The notes: generated by a model not told the origin, from the letters alone. Shown: positions 1 to 9,016, counted from the stretch's first letter. The stretch is DNA of 53,337 nt from an uncultured Sutterella sp. (GCA_905201055.1 CAJKMT010000005.1:1-53337); one strand, 5' to 3'. Numbers and translations: made by a program.

Positions 1-258
1 CCTGCCGCAGAACCCGTGGTCCAAGGCACAACTGTGACCTCTCCGATGGTCGGTACCTTCTACCGCGCCCCGAACCCCGGTGCCGAACCCTTCGTTAAAG
101 TCGGTGATCATGTGGAAGCAGGTCAAACGTTGGGCATTATCGAAGCCATGAAGTTATTGAACGAAATTGAAGCGGAAACGTCCGGCACGATCAAAGAAAT
201 CTGTGTCGAAAACGCTCAACCCGTCGAATTCGGTCAACCTCTCTTTATCATCGGCTAA
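1..258 (+). CDS. accB: Biotin carboxyl carrier protein of acetyl-CoA carboxylase (5'-truncated by window edge)
   Basis: This is the biotinyl-domain half of AccB, the swinging-arm carrier that brings carboxybiotin from biotin carboxylase to the carboxyltransferase in the first step of fatty acid synthesis. The frame is open from base 1, so the N-terminus lies outside the window; an in-frame GTG at 16 is internal and not a start. The biotinylation motif EAMKLLNE is present, with the target lysine codon at 151-153, preceded by the family's TSPMVGTFYRAP segment. The stop lies 5 nt before accC, the usual accBC pair, so the two are surely cotranscribed. Confidence 0.96.
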   Translation, partial: PAAEPVVQGTTVTSPMVGTFYRAPNPGAEPFVKVGDHVEAGQTLGIIEAMKLLNEIEAETSGTIKEICVENAQPVEFGQPLFIIG

Positions 259-263
259 GCACT

Positions 264-1640
264 ATGTTCGGAAAAATCTTAATCGCAAACCGCGGTGAGA
301 TCGCTCTGCGCATTCAAAGAGCCTGCCGTGAAATGAACATCAAGACGGTGGTCGTTCACTCAACGGCTGACGTTGACGCAAAATACGTCCGCCTGGCAGA
401 CGAGTCCGTCTGTATCGGTCCTGCCCCGTCCGTTGACAGTTACCTAAACATTCCGGCCATCATCAGCGCCGCCGAAGTCACCGATGCTGAAGCGATCCAT
501 CCGGGCTACGGATTTTTGTCAGAAAACGCTGACTTTGCCGAACGAGTCGAACGCTCGGGCTTTGCCTTTATCGGTCCGCGCCCCGACTCCATCCGCATCA
601 TGGGTGACAAGGTTTCGGCCAAAAAGGCCATGATTGAAGCGGGAGTACCCGTGGTGCCGGGTTCTGACGGTGCCTTACCTGATGATCCCGATGAAATCAT
701 TCAAATTGCCCGCAAGATCGGCTATCCGGTCATCATTAAGGCAAGCGGCGGTGGCGGCGGTCGCGGCATGCGTGTGGTGCGCACCGAAGCTGCGCTCATT
801 AACGCTGTTTCCATGACCAAACAGGAAGCCAAAACTGCTTTCGGCAACCCAACCGTTTACATGGAAAAATTCCTGGAAAATCCGCGCCACATTGAAATTC
901 AAGTGCTCGCAGACAATTTCCACAACGCCATCTATTTGGGTGAACGTGACTGCTCAATGCAGCGCCGCAACCAAAAGGTGCTCGAAGAAGCTCCTGCTCC
1001 CGGCATTCCCCGTAAACTGATTGAAAAAGTCGGAGAACGCTGCGTAGAAGCCTGCAAACGCATCGGTTATCGCGGTGCCGGTACATTTGAGTTCCTGTAC
1101 GAAAATGATCAGTTCTACTTCATCGAAATGAATACCCGTATTCAGGTTGAGCATCCGGTCACGGAACTGATCACCGGTGTTGACTTGGTGCGCGAACAAA
1201 TTCGCGTGGCTTACGGTGAACGCCTCAACTACAAGCAACGGGATATTCAAATTCGCGGTCACGCCATCGAATGCCGTATCAATGCGGAAGACCCCTTCAC
1301 TTTCATCCCCAGCCCGGGACGAGTGACGGCTTGGCATACCCCGGGCGGCCCCGGTATCCGTTTTGACAGCCATGTCTATTCCGGCTACTTTGTGCCTCCC
1401 TACTACGATTCCATGATCGGCAAACTGATTGCTTATGGCAACGACCGTGAAACGGCCATTGCCCGCATGAAGATTGCACTGTCAGAAATGGTGGTTTCCG
1501 GTATTAAGACCAATTTGCCTTTGCACCGCGAATTGATGATGGATGAAAAGTTCCGCCAGGGCGGCGCAAGCATCCATTACCTTGAAGAACGGTTGAAGGA
1601 TTTGCAGAAACAACGCACAACCCACGAGGATAACCTCTAA
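264..1640 (+). CDS. accC: Biotin carboxylase subunit of acetyl-CoA carboxylase
   Basis: AccC carboxylates the biotin on AccB using ATP and bicarbonate. The 458-residue product is close to the usual length of about 450. It starts MFGKILIANRGEIALRIQRA, the standard N-terminal biotin-carboxylase domain, and continues with the ATP-grasp glycine-rich loop KASGGGGGRGM near residue 160. The EMNTRIQVEHPVTE segment supplies metal-binding and catalytic residues, and the C-terminal biotin-carboxylase domain contains the PSPGRV region. It lies 5 nt after accB and ends 1 nt before the prmA start, so all three appear to be one transcript. The tail after residue 445 is polar and slightly longer than in Escherichia coli. 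Confidence 0.97.
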   Translation: MFGKILIANRGEIALRIQRACREMNIKTVVVHSTADVDAKYVRLADESVCIGPAPSVDSYLNIPAIISAAEVTDAEAIHPGYGFLSENADFAERVERSGFAFIGPRPDSIRIMGDKVSAKKAMIEAGVPVVPGSDGALPDDPDEIIQIARKIGYPVIIKASGGGGGRGMRVVRTEAALINAVSMTKQEAKTAFGNPTVYMEKFLENPRHIEIQVLADNFHNAIYLGERDCSMQRRNQKVLEEAPAPGIPRKLIEKVGERCVEACKRIGYRGAGTFEFLYENDQFYFIEMNTRIQVEHPVTELITGVDLVREQIRVAYGERLNYKQRDIQIRGHAIECRINAEDPFTFIPSPGRVTAWHTPGGPGIRFDSHVYSGYFVPPYYDSMIGKLIAYGNDRETAIARMKIALSEMVVSGIKTNLPLHRELMMDEKFRQGGASIHYLEERLKDLQKQRTTHEDNL

Positions 1641-1641
1641 G

Positions 1642-2541
1642 ATGCGCGAGATCACTTTACTGGTAAATGACAGAGAGGCTGAAGTTTTGGGCGACGCTCT
1701 GATGGATGCAGGCGCGCTTTCTGTCTGCATCGAAGACGCCGACGCCGATACGCCCGATGAGCAGCCCCTTTACGGTGAACCGGGACTTGAACCCACAAAA
1801 CTTGCCTGGAAGAATTCCCTGCTCAAGGTTTTGGTGGAAGATGACTTTGATTACGGTTTGGATGTAGCCATTGCTGTTAAGGCTCTCAATATCAAAGAAC
1901 CGCAAGTCATCAGTGATAAGCCGGTTGAAAACGCTGATTGGGTGAGAATCACTCAGGCGCAATTCCAGCCCGTGCGTGTTTCCGATCGCCTCTGGATTGT
2001 GCCGACGTGGCATGAACCGCCTGCGGGCGATACCGCCATCAACATCCGTTTGGATCCCGGTGTCGCCTTCGGTACGGGCAGTCACCCGACCACGCACCTT
2101 TGTCTGCAGTGGCTTGACGCCAACGTTCAAAAGGATCAGACGGTTTTGGACTATGGCTGCGGCACAGGCATTCTCGCCATTGCGGCTAAAAAACTTGGTG
2201 CCGCAAACGTATTAGGGACGGATATTGATCCTCAGGCTGTCGATGCCGCCATTGACAACGCCCAGGCCAATGACGCGCCCGCGCGATTTGTGTTGCCCGA
2301 AGATATGCCGGAAGGCACCTTTGATATCGTGGTTGCCAATATTCTTTCCAACCCGTTAAAGCTCTTGGCTCCTGCCCTCTTGGCTCGTGTCAAACCTCAC
2401 GGTCATTTGGTGCTGTCCGGAGTTTTGGCTCGTCAGGCTCAGGAAGTGATTGATGTCTACCAAAAACACGACCCGAGCGTAAAACTTTCCGTCTGGAAAG
2501 AAAGTGAAGGCTGGGTGTGCATCGCCGGTACCAAAGCATAA
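1642..2541 (+). CDS. prmA: Ribosomal protein L11 methyltransferase
   Basis: PrmA is the S-adenosylmethionine-dependent enzyme that methylates ribosomal protein L11. The 299-residue length matches the family. Visible marks are the N-terminal substrate-recognition half, the linker motif DPGVAFGTGSHPTT, the SAM-binding motif I LDYGCGTGILAIAA and the NPPY-like VVANIL motif in the catalytic half. The ATG directly follows the accC stop with one base between. The accB-accC-prmA order is common in beta- and gammaproteobacteria. A strong hairpin terminator follows within 50 nt, closing this transcript. Confidence 0.95.
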   Translation: MREITLLVNDREAEVLGDALMDAGALSVCIEDADADTPDEQPLYGEPGLEPTKLAWKNSLLKVLVEDDFDYGLDVAIAVKALNIKEPQVISDKPVENADWVRITQAQFQPVRVSDRLWIVPTWHEPPAGDTAINIRLDPGVAFGTGSHPTTHLCLQWLDANVQKDQTVLDYGCGTGILAIAAKKLGAANVLGTDIDPQAVDAAIDNAQANDAPARFVLPEDMPEGTFDIVVANILSNPLKLLAPALLARVKPHGHLVLSGVLARQAQEVIDVYQKHDPSVKLSVWKESEGWVCIAGTKA

Positions 2542-2562
2542 CGGCGCAGTCTTTTTTGCTCA

Positions 2563-2589
2563 CGGTCACCTCGTCAGGTGACCGTTTTT
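2563..2589 (+). terminator. Rho-independent terminator after prmA
   Basis: A perfect 9-bp stem (2563-2571 with 2576-2584) has a 4-nt CGTC loop and is followed by five T residues. It lies 22 nt after the prmA stop and closes the accB-accC-prmA unit. Confidence 0.9.
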
Positions 2590-2732
2590 CTATCGGTGCA
2601 AAAAATCATTCTTTTTCTGCAGTTGATTCGAACATCTGAGAACCTTTTCCAGTATCATGATTCTCCGTTGAAAATAATTGCAGAATTGACTATGTTTTCT
2701 GCACAAAAAATAACGCATCTAAGAATTCGACT

Positions 2733-3692
2733 ATGACGGTTTACATTACTCGCTGCCCCGCATGCCAGCAGGCATTCAAAATCACGGAAAATGTCCTTCA
2801 AGCCAAAAACGGGAAAGTCCGCTGCGGCTTTTGTCAAAACGTCTTCAATGCCCGCGAACATCTCTACAAATCCATCGATTTGGAAGGCAGCCTAAGTCGT
2901 ATTGAACGAGAAACCGAAATGGAGCGCCAGGGAATCGCCAGCATGAAATCCCTTGCCGATCAATTGAAAGGTTTTGATTCCGTCGACGACAATCAGGGGC
3001 TTGTCAGTGTTCGCAACGAAAACCGCAACGGCCCTGAAAGACTGGATATCATCAACGGCGGCTCCAACGTCAGTGTCATCACGCACCCGGCACCCAACAC
3101 CAATACAGAAGAAGATCCGGTTGAAGAAGATGATGAAGATGAGTCTTTTGAAGAACAACAACCCCGTCGTTCTTCCAAGACTTGGCTTTGGGCAATCATT
3201 GCAATTGTTGCGATCATTGCCATTGTTTTGAAAGTGATGGCTTCCAATCAAAATGCCGTTTTACAGAAGATCCCTCAGGCTGAGCCGCTTTTTGGCGTTC
3301 TTTGCGAGAAAATCACTTGTGAACCGAGACATACGGTTACCCCTCTGGATGCTCCAGTCAAAGAGGACAGTGCTCCGCAGACTGAAAACAACGTGAAGAA
3401 TTCCGTTGCCATTGTCTCCCACACTCTTCAACAAGTTGAAGGGAATCGATATGCGATTTCCGTTGTGCTGGAAAATAACTCCGACACAAACCAACCTTAC
3501 CCGGTACTCACTGTCGTGTTAAAGGGTGAAAAGGAAGACATCATCACCCGACGCCGAGTCAGTCCCTCGGAATACCTGACTGATGCGGCTCAAACAATCG
3601 CTGCCCGTACTCAACAGACCGTTTCAATCGCTTTTGATATGAATGACGGCGACCCAGCAACCCTGACGGTGGAAATTGAACCCATTCTTTAA
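2733..3692 (+). CDS. DUF3426 zinc-ribbon membrane protein
   Basis: The 319-residue product begins with an MJ0042-type zinc ribbon: C8-x2-C11 and C31-x2-C34, within TRCPACQQAF and RCGFCQNVF. A long polar, acidic region follows (about residues 90-147, rich in D and E). One hydrophobic segment spans about residues 150-170 and is followed by a C-terminal DUF3426 domain that would lie in the periplasm. This gene follows prmA in many betaproteobacteria. The zinc-ribbon family is often called a predicted zinc-finger or Zn-ribbon protein, but its function is unknown. It lies between two terminators, so it is probably its own unit; a weak TTGACT -35-like site is seen near 2686. Confidence 0.85.
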   Translation: MTVYITRCPACQQAFKITENVLQAKNGKVRCGFCQNVFNAREHLYKSIDLEGSLSRIERETEMERQGIASMKSLADQLKGFDSVDDNQGLVSVRNENRNGPERLDIINGGSNVSVITHPAPNTNTEEDPVEEDDEDESFEEQQPRRSSKTWLWAIIAIVAIIAIVLKVMASNQNAVLQKIPQAEPLFGVLCEKITCEPRHTVTPLDAPVKEDSAPQTENNVKNSVAIVSHTLQQVEGNRYAISVVLENNSDTNQPYPVLTVVLKGEKEDIITRRRVSPSEYLTDAAQTIAARTQQTVSIAFDMNDGDPATLTVEIEPIL

Positions 3693-3701
3693 TTGCTATG
3701 A

Positions 3702-3728
3702 GCTCCCGCCAAAAGCGGGAGCCGTTTT
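3702..3728 (+). terminator. Hairpin terminator after the DUF3426 gene, overlapping the next gene's ribosome binding site
   Basis: An 8-bp perfect stem (3702-3709 with 3715-3722) has a CAAAA loop and is followed by four T residues after CCG. The 3' arm contains GGGAG (3717-3721), which is also the only Shine-Dalgarno-like sequence for the kinase start at 3732. The element may therefore act as terminator, translational control hairpin, or both. Confidence 0.75.
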
Positions 3729-3731
3729 CTT

Positions 3732-4670
3732 ATGAGCGTCTTTATATCCGGCTCTGTCGCTTATGACACGATATTAGGGTTTAACGGTGTCTTTGCCGAT
3801 CACCTGATTGCAAAAAGCCTCGAACACATTAACCTGACATTTCAAACTCCGGCAATGACTAAACATTTTGGCGGTTGTGCGGCCAACATTGCCTACAGTC
3901 TGAAAGCTGCCGGAGGAGAGCCCCTCATTGTGACCGCTGTTGGAAAAGATGCAGGTGAATACCTGGAACATCTCCAAAAATTAGGCATCAGAACGGACGC
4001 CATTAAAATCATCGACTCCGCCTTTACGCCGCAGGCGTTCATCACCACCGATAAGTTGGGTAATCAAATGACGGCGTTTCATGAGGGAGCAATGGCTTTG
4101 GCCGATCAAGCGCTTCCTGGTGAAAATGAAACTTTGACTTTCGGCATCGTCACTCCGACGGCAACTCAGGTGATGAAGGCACATACCCGATATCTCAATG
4201 AACACCATGTGCCAGTCATTTGGGACATGGGCCAGGCAAGCGCCTATGTGACGGCCGATGATATCGAATGGTTCATTGAACACATTGATATCCTGACACT
4301 GTCTGCCTACGAGTGGGACGTTCTCGAAGAAAAAACCGGGCTTAAACAAGAAAGCGTAGCCGCCAGACTCCAAGCTCTTATCGTTACCGAAGGCGCTAGC
4401 GGTACGACGCTCTACCACAATGGGCAAAAGAAACACTACGATGCGCTTGCAATCCAAGGTCCCGCATACCCTGTCGGGTGCGGTGATGCTTTCAGAGGCG
4501 GTCTGCTGCGCGCTTTAAGTCTGGGCTGGGATTGGGATGATACGATGCATTTGGCATCATTGATGGGCGCCATCAAGGCTCAGTGTCCTCAAGCTCAAGG
4601 CTACCTTAGAGACAAAAACGAAATTGCGCGCCTTTATGAGCGCGCATTCGGAAAAGCCATTATCCTTTAA
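3732..4670 (+). CDS. PfkB-family sugar/nucleoside kinase (adenosine-kinase-like)
   Basis: The 312-residue product has the ribokinase/PfkB fold. The N-terminal substrate-binding signature is KHFGGCAANIAYSLKAAGG, with the typical GG/NxA pattern. The C-terminal anion-hole motif GCGDAFRGG near residue 250 carries the catalytic aspartate. Family members phosphorylate sugars or nucleosides with ATP. This subgroup, found after prmA/DUF3426 in betaproteobacteria, is often annotated as adenosine kinase-like, but the substrate cannot be read from the sequence. The start follows the terminator hairpin at 3702-3728, whose 3' arm provides GGGAG. It converges with yggT with only 4 nt between the stops and no visible terminator. 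Confidence 0.85.
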   Translation: MSVFISGSVAYDTILGFNGVFADHLIAKSLEHINLTFQTPAMTKHFGGCAANIAYSLKAAGGEPLIVTAVGKDAGEYLEHLQKLGIRTDAIKIIDSAFTPQAFITTDKLGNQMTAFHEGAMALADQALPGENETLTFGIVTPTATQVMKAHTRYLNEHHVPVIWDMGQASAYVTADDIEWFIEHIDILTLSAYEWDVLEEKTGLKQESVAARLQALIVTEGASGTTLYHNGQKKHYDALAIQGPAYPVGCGDAFRGGLLRALSLGWDWDDTMHLASLMGAIKAQCPQAQGYLRDKNEIARLYERAFGKAIIL

Positions 4671-4674
4671 GTTT

Positions 4675-5235
4675 CTAGAACCATGCACTGACAAAATACC
4701 CCTGCGACAAGGGAGTGACCCAGTACAAAAGGACATTGACAAGCAGGAAGATCACGATCGGCGAGAAGTCAAATCCCCCGAAACGCGGCATACGGTTGGA
4801 AATCGGGCCCAAAATCGGGTTCATCAAACGCCACACCATACCGTAAGCGGGCGATGAGGGCTGAAGCCAAGACAAAATCACAAAGATGATCGTGCCCCAC
4901 AAAACCAATTCCAGACACCATCTGAGAAGCAAAAACGCCGCACAAATCGGTACTCCGAGCCAACTGATTGGCAAACCGGTCACTTGACGGGTAACAACTG
5001 CCACAACGGCAGCCATAATAAATGCCGAGACCACTGAGGCCCATTCCCAACGCCTGCCGGGCTTGACAAGACGCGAGACCGGAACGACGAGCCAATTCGT
5101 GCCGAACCACGCCAATCGTGCCACGGGATCAAAAATGGATAAACGTTGATAAAAGATATAGGTTCTTAGAATCAACAGACAACCGACAAAGGTTGTCACC
5201 ATATTGAAAAGAAAAGCGATAAAACTGGCCATCAT
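4675..5235 (-). CDS. YggT-family integral membrane protein
   Basis: The 186-residue product has two tandem YggT repeats (about residues 5-90 and 100-186), each with a pair of hydrophobic helices. The second repeat carries the family-like segment NPILGPISNRMPRFGGFDFS followed by a last membrane helix. YggT proteins are inner-membrane proteins of uncertain role, implicated in osmotic resistance or in organelle/division-linked processes in other groups. The ATG overlaps the ampD stop by 4 nt (ATGA), so translation is coupled to ampD. It ends 4 nt from the convergent kinase gene. Confidence 0.88.
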   Translation of the reverse strand: MMASFIAFLFNMVTTFVGCLLILRTYIFYQRLSIFDPVARLAWFGTNWLVVPVSRLVKPGRRWEWASVVSAFIMAAVVAVVTRQVTGLPISWLGVPICAAFLLLRWCLELVLWGTIIFVILSWLQPSSPAYGMVWRLMNPILGPISNRMPRFGGFDFSPIVIFLLVNVLLYWVTPLSQGYFVSAWF

Positions 5236-5828
5236 TTTTTATGTACCGTTCGAATTGTCGAGTATTGTAGCTTTTTTGCAATTTCAGCATCCGCCAAAAG
5301 ACGCTGCCAATCAAAATAAGGACCGGGGTCAGTTTTTCGATCCGGCGCTATATCACTATGCCCTGTTATGTAGGCTAAATCAGGTTCGGCGGTAAGCAAA
5401 GCCCTGATCAATTTTTTTAAGGATTCGTACTGTACGCTCTCAAAAGGCACAAAGTCTGATCCTTCCATTTCTATTCCGATGGAGAAATCATTGCAACGAT
5501 TTTGCCCTCTGAATTGAGATTTTCCGGCATGCCAAGCGCGCTTTTTTGTGCTGACAAACTGGAAAATTTGCCCCTTGCGATCAATAAAAAAATGAGAAGA
5601 GACTTTGAGCCCGCGAAGAGATTCAAACCCTGCGATGTCAGTATCAAGCAAATCACCGTTAAAAAGGGCCTGAACGTAACCCAATCCGAATATTCCGGCC
5701 GGCAAAGAAATATTGTGAATCACAATAAGTTCTATCGGACGCTCACCCTCTCGCTCATCGAAAAAAGGGCTCGGTACACAAAGAGCTTGCCCACCGGAAA
5801 GCCAACCCTCAGCATTGAACGCGATCAT
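5232..5828 (-). CDS. ampD: 1,6-anhydro-N-acetylmuramyl-L-alanine amidase AmpD
   Basis: AmpD is the cytoplasmic zinc amidase that splits the peptide from anhydromuramyl peptides during peptidoglycan recycling; loss of AmpD induces AmpC beta-lactamase in species that have it. The 198-residue length fits. The zinc ligands are H38 (VIHN), H157 (TGHSDIAPDRKTDPGP) and D167, with E120 in the GIEMEG segment as the catalytic residue, matching the E. coli H34/H154/D164/E116 pattern. The KRAWHAG motif is also present. It overlaps both neighbours by 4 nt (ATGA junctions), so the PP0621-like gene, ampD and yggT form a coupled operon. Confidence 0.95.
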   Translation of the reverse strand: MIAFNAEGWLSGGQALCVPSPFFDEREGERPIELIVIHNISLPAGIFGLGYVQALFNGDLLDTDIAGFESLRGLKVSSHFFIDRKGQIFQFVSTKKRAWHAGKSQFRGQNRCNDFSIGIEMEGSDFVPFESVQYESLKKLIRALLTAEPDLAYITGHSDIAPDRKTDPGPYFDWQRLLADAEIAKKLQYSTIRTVHKK

Positions 5829-6064
5829 GATTTTGACGCCCGGGCCCTATCGGCACACTCCTGACTGCAGTAGGTAGTGCCGTTAACCCAAACACCGTCA
5901 ACCTCGGCGAAATACACACCGCAGACCGGGCACTTCACCATTTTTTTGGATTCGGGTATTTTTTGTTTTGCTTCCTCACGCCGAATGCGGGCAGCCCGCT
6001 TTTTTTGCCATAACACAAAAATCAGCAATCCGAGCAATACCCAAAAAAGAATTTTCCCCAACAT
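5825..6064 (-). CDS. PP0621-like small membrane zinc-ribbon protein
   Basis: This 79-residue protein has an N-terminal membrane helix (about residues 3-19), a basic stretch KKRAARIRREEAK, and a C-terminal putative zinc ribbon with CPVC near residue 45 and CSQEC near residue 67. It resembles the PP0621 family, small proteins of unknown function often encoded beside ampD in beta- and gammaproteobacteria. Its stop overlaps the ampD start by 4 nt. The cysteine pattern suggests a metal-binding domain on the cytoplasmic side of the membrane; no function can be assigned. Confidence 0.82.
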   Translation of the reverse strand: MLGKILFWVLLGLLIFVLWQKKRAARIRREEAKQKIPESKKMVKCPVCGVYFAEVDGVWVNGTTYCSQECADRARASKS

Positions 6065-6073
6065 AATCGGACC

Positions 6074-6892
6074 TTATGCCAACACATCCAAAACGAAGCG
6101 GTAGGCAAAGAAAGCAATCACTTGAAGTGCGACAGCTATCCAGAAAATTGTCAGCGCTTTGCGACTTCTCCAACCCAATAATTTCCGTCCGAGAAGCAAA
6201 ATACCAAAAACCGCCCAGCTTAAAATGGTCAGGACCGTTTTGTGATCAAAAGTCAAAAGCGCGTCCAGGTAATGAACGGTCGAAGTCATCCCGGCCAAAA
6301 TAGTCAGCGTCAAAACGATGAAACAGGCCAAAATGACACGAAAGAGAATTTTCTCCATGGTCATCAGATTAGGCATAGATGCCACAATGCCTTCAGGTTC
6401 ATCGAGCGCTTCGTGATTTTTCAGCCGAGTGTTCAGAATACTCATCAAAATGGCTTGGACCACGCTCATCAGCATAAAGCTATAAGCCAAGAGTCCGAGC
6501 GCAATATGAATCTTAAATCCAAAGGTCGCTCCGACAATGGGCGCGGCCTCAGACGGGAAAAGCAGCGGACTCCAGATACCCAATCCCGCAATGATCAAAA
6601 TAATTCCGTAAAGTGCGTGAACTCGTGAGTAAAGAGCGCCGAAAAATAAAATCAACGTGCTGAAGAAGCACATTGCGGAGACCGACGTGCCGAAATCAAT
6701 CTGGATGGTTTGCGGCGCACAAAAAGTCGCTGATTGCAAAACCCAAAAATGCGCCACAATCGCCGCCGCAATCACAGGCAACGACCAAATCGGAGCCTGA
6801 TCTCCCCGTTTTTTAAAAGTGCTGACAATTTTTCCGCCTACAATCAGATAAAAAATTGATGCAACACCGTACAATATGATGTTTAAATCCAT
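6074..6892 (-). CDS. CcsA/YpjD-type cytochrome c assembly family membrane protein
   Basis: The 272-residue product is almost entirely hydrophobic, with about eight predicted membrane helices. It matches the cytochrome c assembly (CcsA/CcmC/HemX) family, in the subgroup that includes E. coli YpjD. The C-terminal part contains TFDHKTVLTILSWAVFG, the typical segment before the last helices. In many proteobacteria this gene lies beside ffh as here, divergently transcribed with 111 nt between the starts. True cytochrome c maturation function is not shown for this subgroup. It is the first gene of a minus-strand unit continuing into the PP0621-like gene, ampD and yggT. Confidence 0.85.
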   Translation of the reverse strand: MDLNIILYGVASIFYLIVGGKIVSTFKKRGDQAPIWSLPVIAAAIVAHFWVLQSATFCAPQTIQIDFGTSVSAMCFFSTLILFFGALYSRVHALYGIILIIAGLGIWSPLLFPSEAAPIVGATFGFKIHIALGLLAYSFMLMSVVQAILMSILNTRLKNHEALDEPEGIVASMPNLMTMEKILFRVILACFIVLTLTILAGMTSTVHYLDALLTFDHKTVLTILSWAVFGILLLGRKLLGWRSRKALTIFWIAVALQVIAFFAYRFVLDVLA

Positions 6893-7003
6893 TTGACGAG
6901 CTCACCTATCCGGCACTGCTACCGATGTGTGTTTTGACAGTGTCTCATTTTAAGGGATCGAGCCCTCAAAGTTGTGTACTTATATCCATTTATTTGAAAC
7001 GAA

Positions 7004-8422
7004 ATGCTCAATACATTAAGCCAACGCCTCTCACGCGTCATTAAAACCATGCGCGGTCAAGCGCGTCTGACCGAAGAAAACACCAAGGAGATGCTGCGTG
7101 AAGTACGCATCGCTTTGCTTGAAGCCGACGTTGCTTTGCCTGTCGTGCGCGAATTGATCGCCCGCATTAAGGCTAAGGCCATGAATGAAGAGGTCATCGG
7201 CAACCTCAACCCCGGCCAGGCCTTGGTTGGCATTGTTCAAAAAGAATTAACGGACATTATCGGCGGCAGCCTCTCGGAGCAAGAAAAAGAGCTCAATTTA
7301 GCGACTCAGCCTCCCGCCATCATTTTGCTTGCCGGTTTGCAAGGTGCAGGTAAAACGACCTCTGCCGGTAAATTGGCCCGCTACCTTGTCAGCGAAAGAA
7401 AAAAGAAAGTCTTAACCGTATCAACCGACGTCTATCGTCCTGCCGCCGCCGATCAGCTCAAAGTCATCACCGAGCAGGCGGGCGCAGATAACTTCCCGAT
7501 GGATGCCAATCTGAAACCTCTGGCCATTGCCAAGGATGCCCTGGCTCACGCCAAGCGTTATTTCTATGACGTGCTTATCGTCGATACGGCCGGGCGCCTG
7601 TCCATCGACGAAGCCATGATGAATGAAGTGGCCGAACTTCATGATGAGTTAAAGCCCTCGGAAACGATGTTTGTGGCTGACGCCATGTTGGGTCAAACCG
7701 CTGTGCAGGCGGCCCAGGCATTTAATGAGCGCCTTTCTTTAACCGGCGTCATTCTCACGAAGCTTGACGGTGACAGCCGAGGCGGTGCGGCACTGTCGGT
7801 TGCTTACACTACGGGCAAACCCATCAAATTCGTGGGTGTGTCTGAAAAAATCGACGGGTTGGAACCCTTTAATGCCGAAGGCATGGCTAGCCGCATTCTC
7901 GGCATGGGCGATATCGTTGCTTTGGTCAAAGAAGTTCAAAAAGCTGTTGATATCAAGCAGACTCAAGAGCTCGCCCAAAAAATGAAGTCCGGCAGCAAGT
8001 TTGACTTAAATGACTTCAAAGCCCAGCTTGCTCAGATGAAAAACATGGGCAGTTTCTCCGGTCTGATGGAAAAACTGCCGGCGCAATTTGCCGAAGCCGC
8101 CTCCAAAATCAATGATGAAGATGCGCAAAAGGCCATTGCACGCACCGAAGGCATCATTAACTCCATGACGCCTTTTGAGCGCACCCACCCCGATATCATC
8201 AAGGCGAGCCGCAAACGCCGTATTGCTGCCGGGGCAGGTGTTCCTGTTCAGGAAGTCAATAAAATGCTCAAACAGTTTGAGCAAACTCAGGCGATGATGC
8301 GCTCGATGCAAAAAGGCGGTTTAAGCAAGATGATGCGAGCCCTCGGCGGATTGAGCAAATTTGGCGGCAGTCTCGGCGGTTTAGGCGGCATGGGCGGATT
8401 CGGTAACTTCGGAAGACACTAA
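7004..8422 (+). CDS. ffh: Signal recognition particle GTPase Ffh
   Basis: Ffh is the protein part of the bacterial signal recognition particle, which targets membrane proteins co-translationally to FtsY and SecYEG. The 472 residues comprise an N domain, a G domain with GLQGAGKTTSAGKLA (G1, near residue 107), DTAGRL (G3) and TKLDGDSRGG (G4 region), and a methionine-rich M domain (about residues 300-435). The M domain ends in MTPFERTHPDIIKASRKRRI, the RNA-binding region. The last 30 residues are a glycine-rich tail (GGLSKFGGSLGGLGGMGGF), longer than in E. coli. It is first in a tight plus-strand run, with ruvC starting 2 nt after its stop. Confidence 0.97.
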   Translation: MLNTLSQRLSRVIKTMRGQARLTEENTKEMLREVRIALLEADVALPVVRELIARIKAKAMNEEVIGNLNPGQALVGIVQKELTDIIGGSLSEQEKELNLATQPPAIILLAGLQGAGKTTSAGKLARYLVSERKKKVLTVSTDVYRPAAADQLKVITEQAGADNFPMDANLKPLAIAKDALAHAKRYFYDVLIVDTAGRLSIDEAMMNEVAELHDELKPSETMFVADAMLGQTAVQAAQAFNERLSLTGVILTKLDGDSRGGAALSVAYTTGKPIKFVGVSEKIDGLEPFNAEGMASRILGMGDIVALVKEVQKAVDIKQTQELAQKMKSGSKFDLNDFKAQLAQMKNMGSFSGLMEKLPAQFAEAASKINDEDAQKAIARTEGIINSMTPFERTHPDIIKASRKRRIAAGAGVPVQEVNKMLKQFEQTQAMMRSMQKGGLSKMMRALGGLSKFGGSLGGLGGMGGFGNFGRH

Positions 8423-8424
8423 AG

Positions 8425-9012
8425 GTGAGTGACTTCGTTCGAATTATGGGTGTTGACCCCGGATTAAACCACACCGGGTTCGGGGTTATTGATGTGTACG
8501 GCAGTGAGCTTAAGTTTGTCACTGCCGGTGTCATCAATGTACCCAAGGCGGAATTGGCTCAGAGACTTCGCTTTATTTTTACCGAAGTGGGAAAAATCGC
8601 CCGAGAGACAACGCCGAGCTTTGCCGCCTGCGAAAAAGTTTTTGTTAATAAAAACCCATACACGACTTTGCTGCTGGGGCAGGCCAGAGGTGCGGCGCTT
8701 ACGGCGCTCGCCAATGAAGAGCTCTTGGTCAATGAGTTCACCCCAACGGAAATTAAACAGGCCACTGTCGGCACAGGCCGCGCCACTAAAACTCAGGTTC
8801 AGGCAATGATGTCACACATGCTGGGATTGCCGGAAAAAATTCAGCCTGATGCTGCTGACGCCTTAGCCTGCGCCGTCTGTGCAGCCCAGTCATTTCGCAT
8901 GATGGGTGCTATGCAAGCCCCGAAAACCAGCGCGGGACACGCAAGACGGCACTCCGGTGCCAAAAACCGTGCTGCTTGGGAAGTTCATTTGGGTCTAGCA
9001 AGGAAAGCCTAA
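8425..9012 (+). CDS. ruvC: Holliday junction resolvase RuvC
   Basis: RuvC is the dimeric endonuclease that resolves Holliday junctions after RuvAB branch migration. The four catalytic acids are in place: D11 (GVDPG), E70 (ACEKVF), D142 and D145 (QPDAADALACAVC). The GTG start at 8425 is chosen because the later ATG at 8446 would remove the first beta strand. The product has 195 residues against about 173 in E. coli; the extra is a basic C-terminal extension rich in A, R, H and K. It starts 2 nt after ffh and ends 4 nt before ruvA. Confidence 0.94.
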   Translation: MSDFVRIMGVDPGLNHTGFGVIDVYGSELKFVTAGVINVPKAELAQRLRFIFTEVGKIARETTPSFAACEKVFVNKNPYTTLLLGQARGAALTALANEELLVNEFTPTEIKQATVGTGRATKTQVQAMMSHMLGLPEKIQPDAADALACAVCAAQSFRMMGAMQAPKTSAGHARRHSGAKNRAAWEVHLGLARKA

Positions 9013-9016
9013 TACT

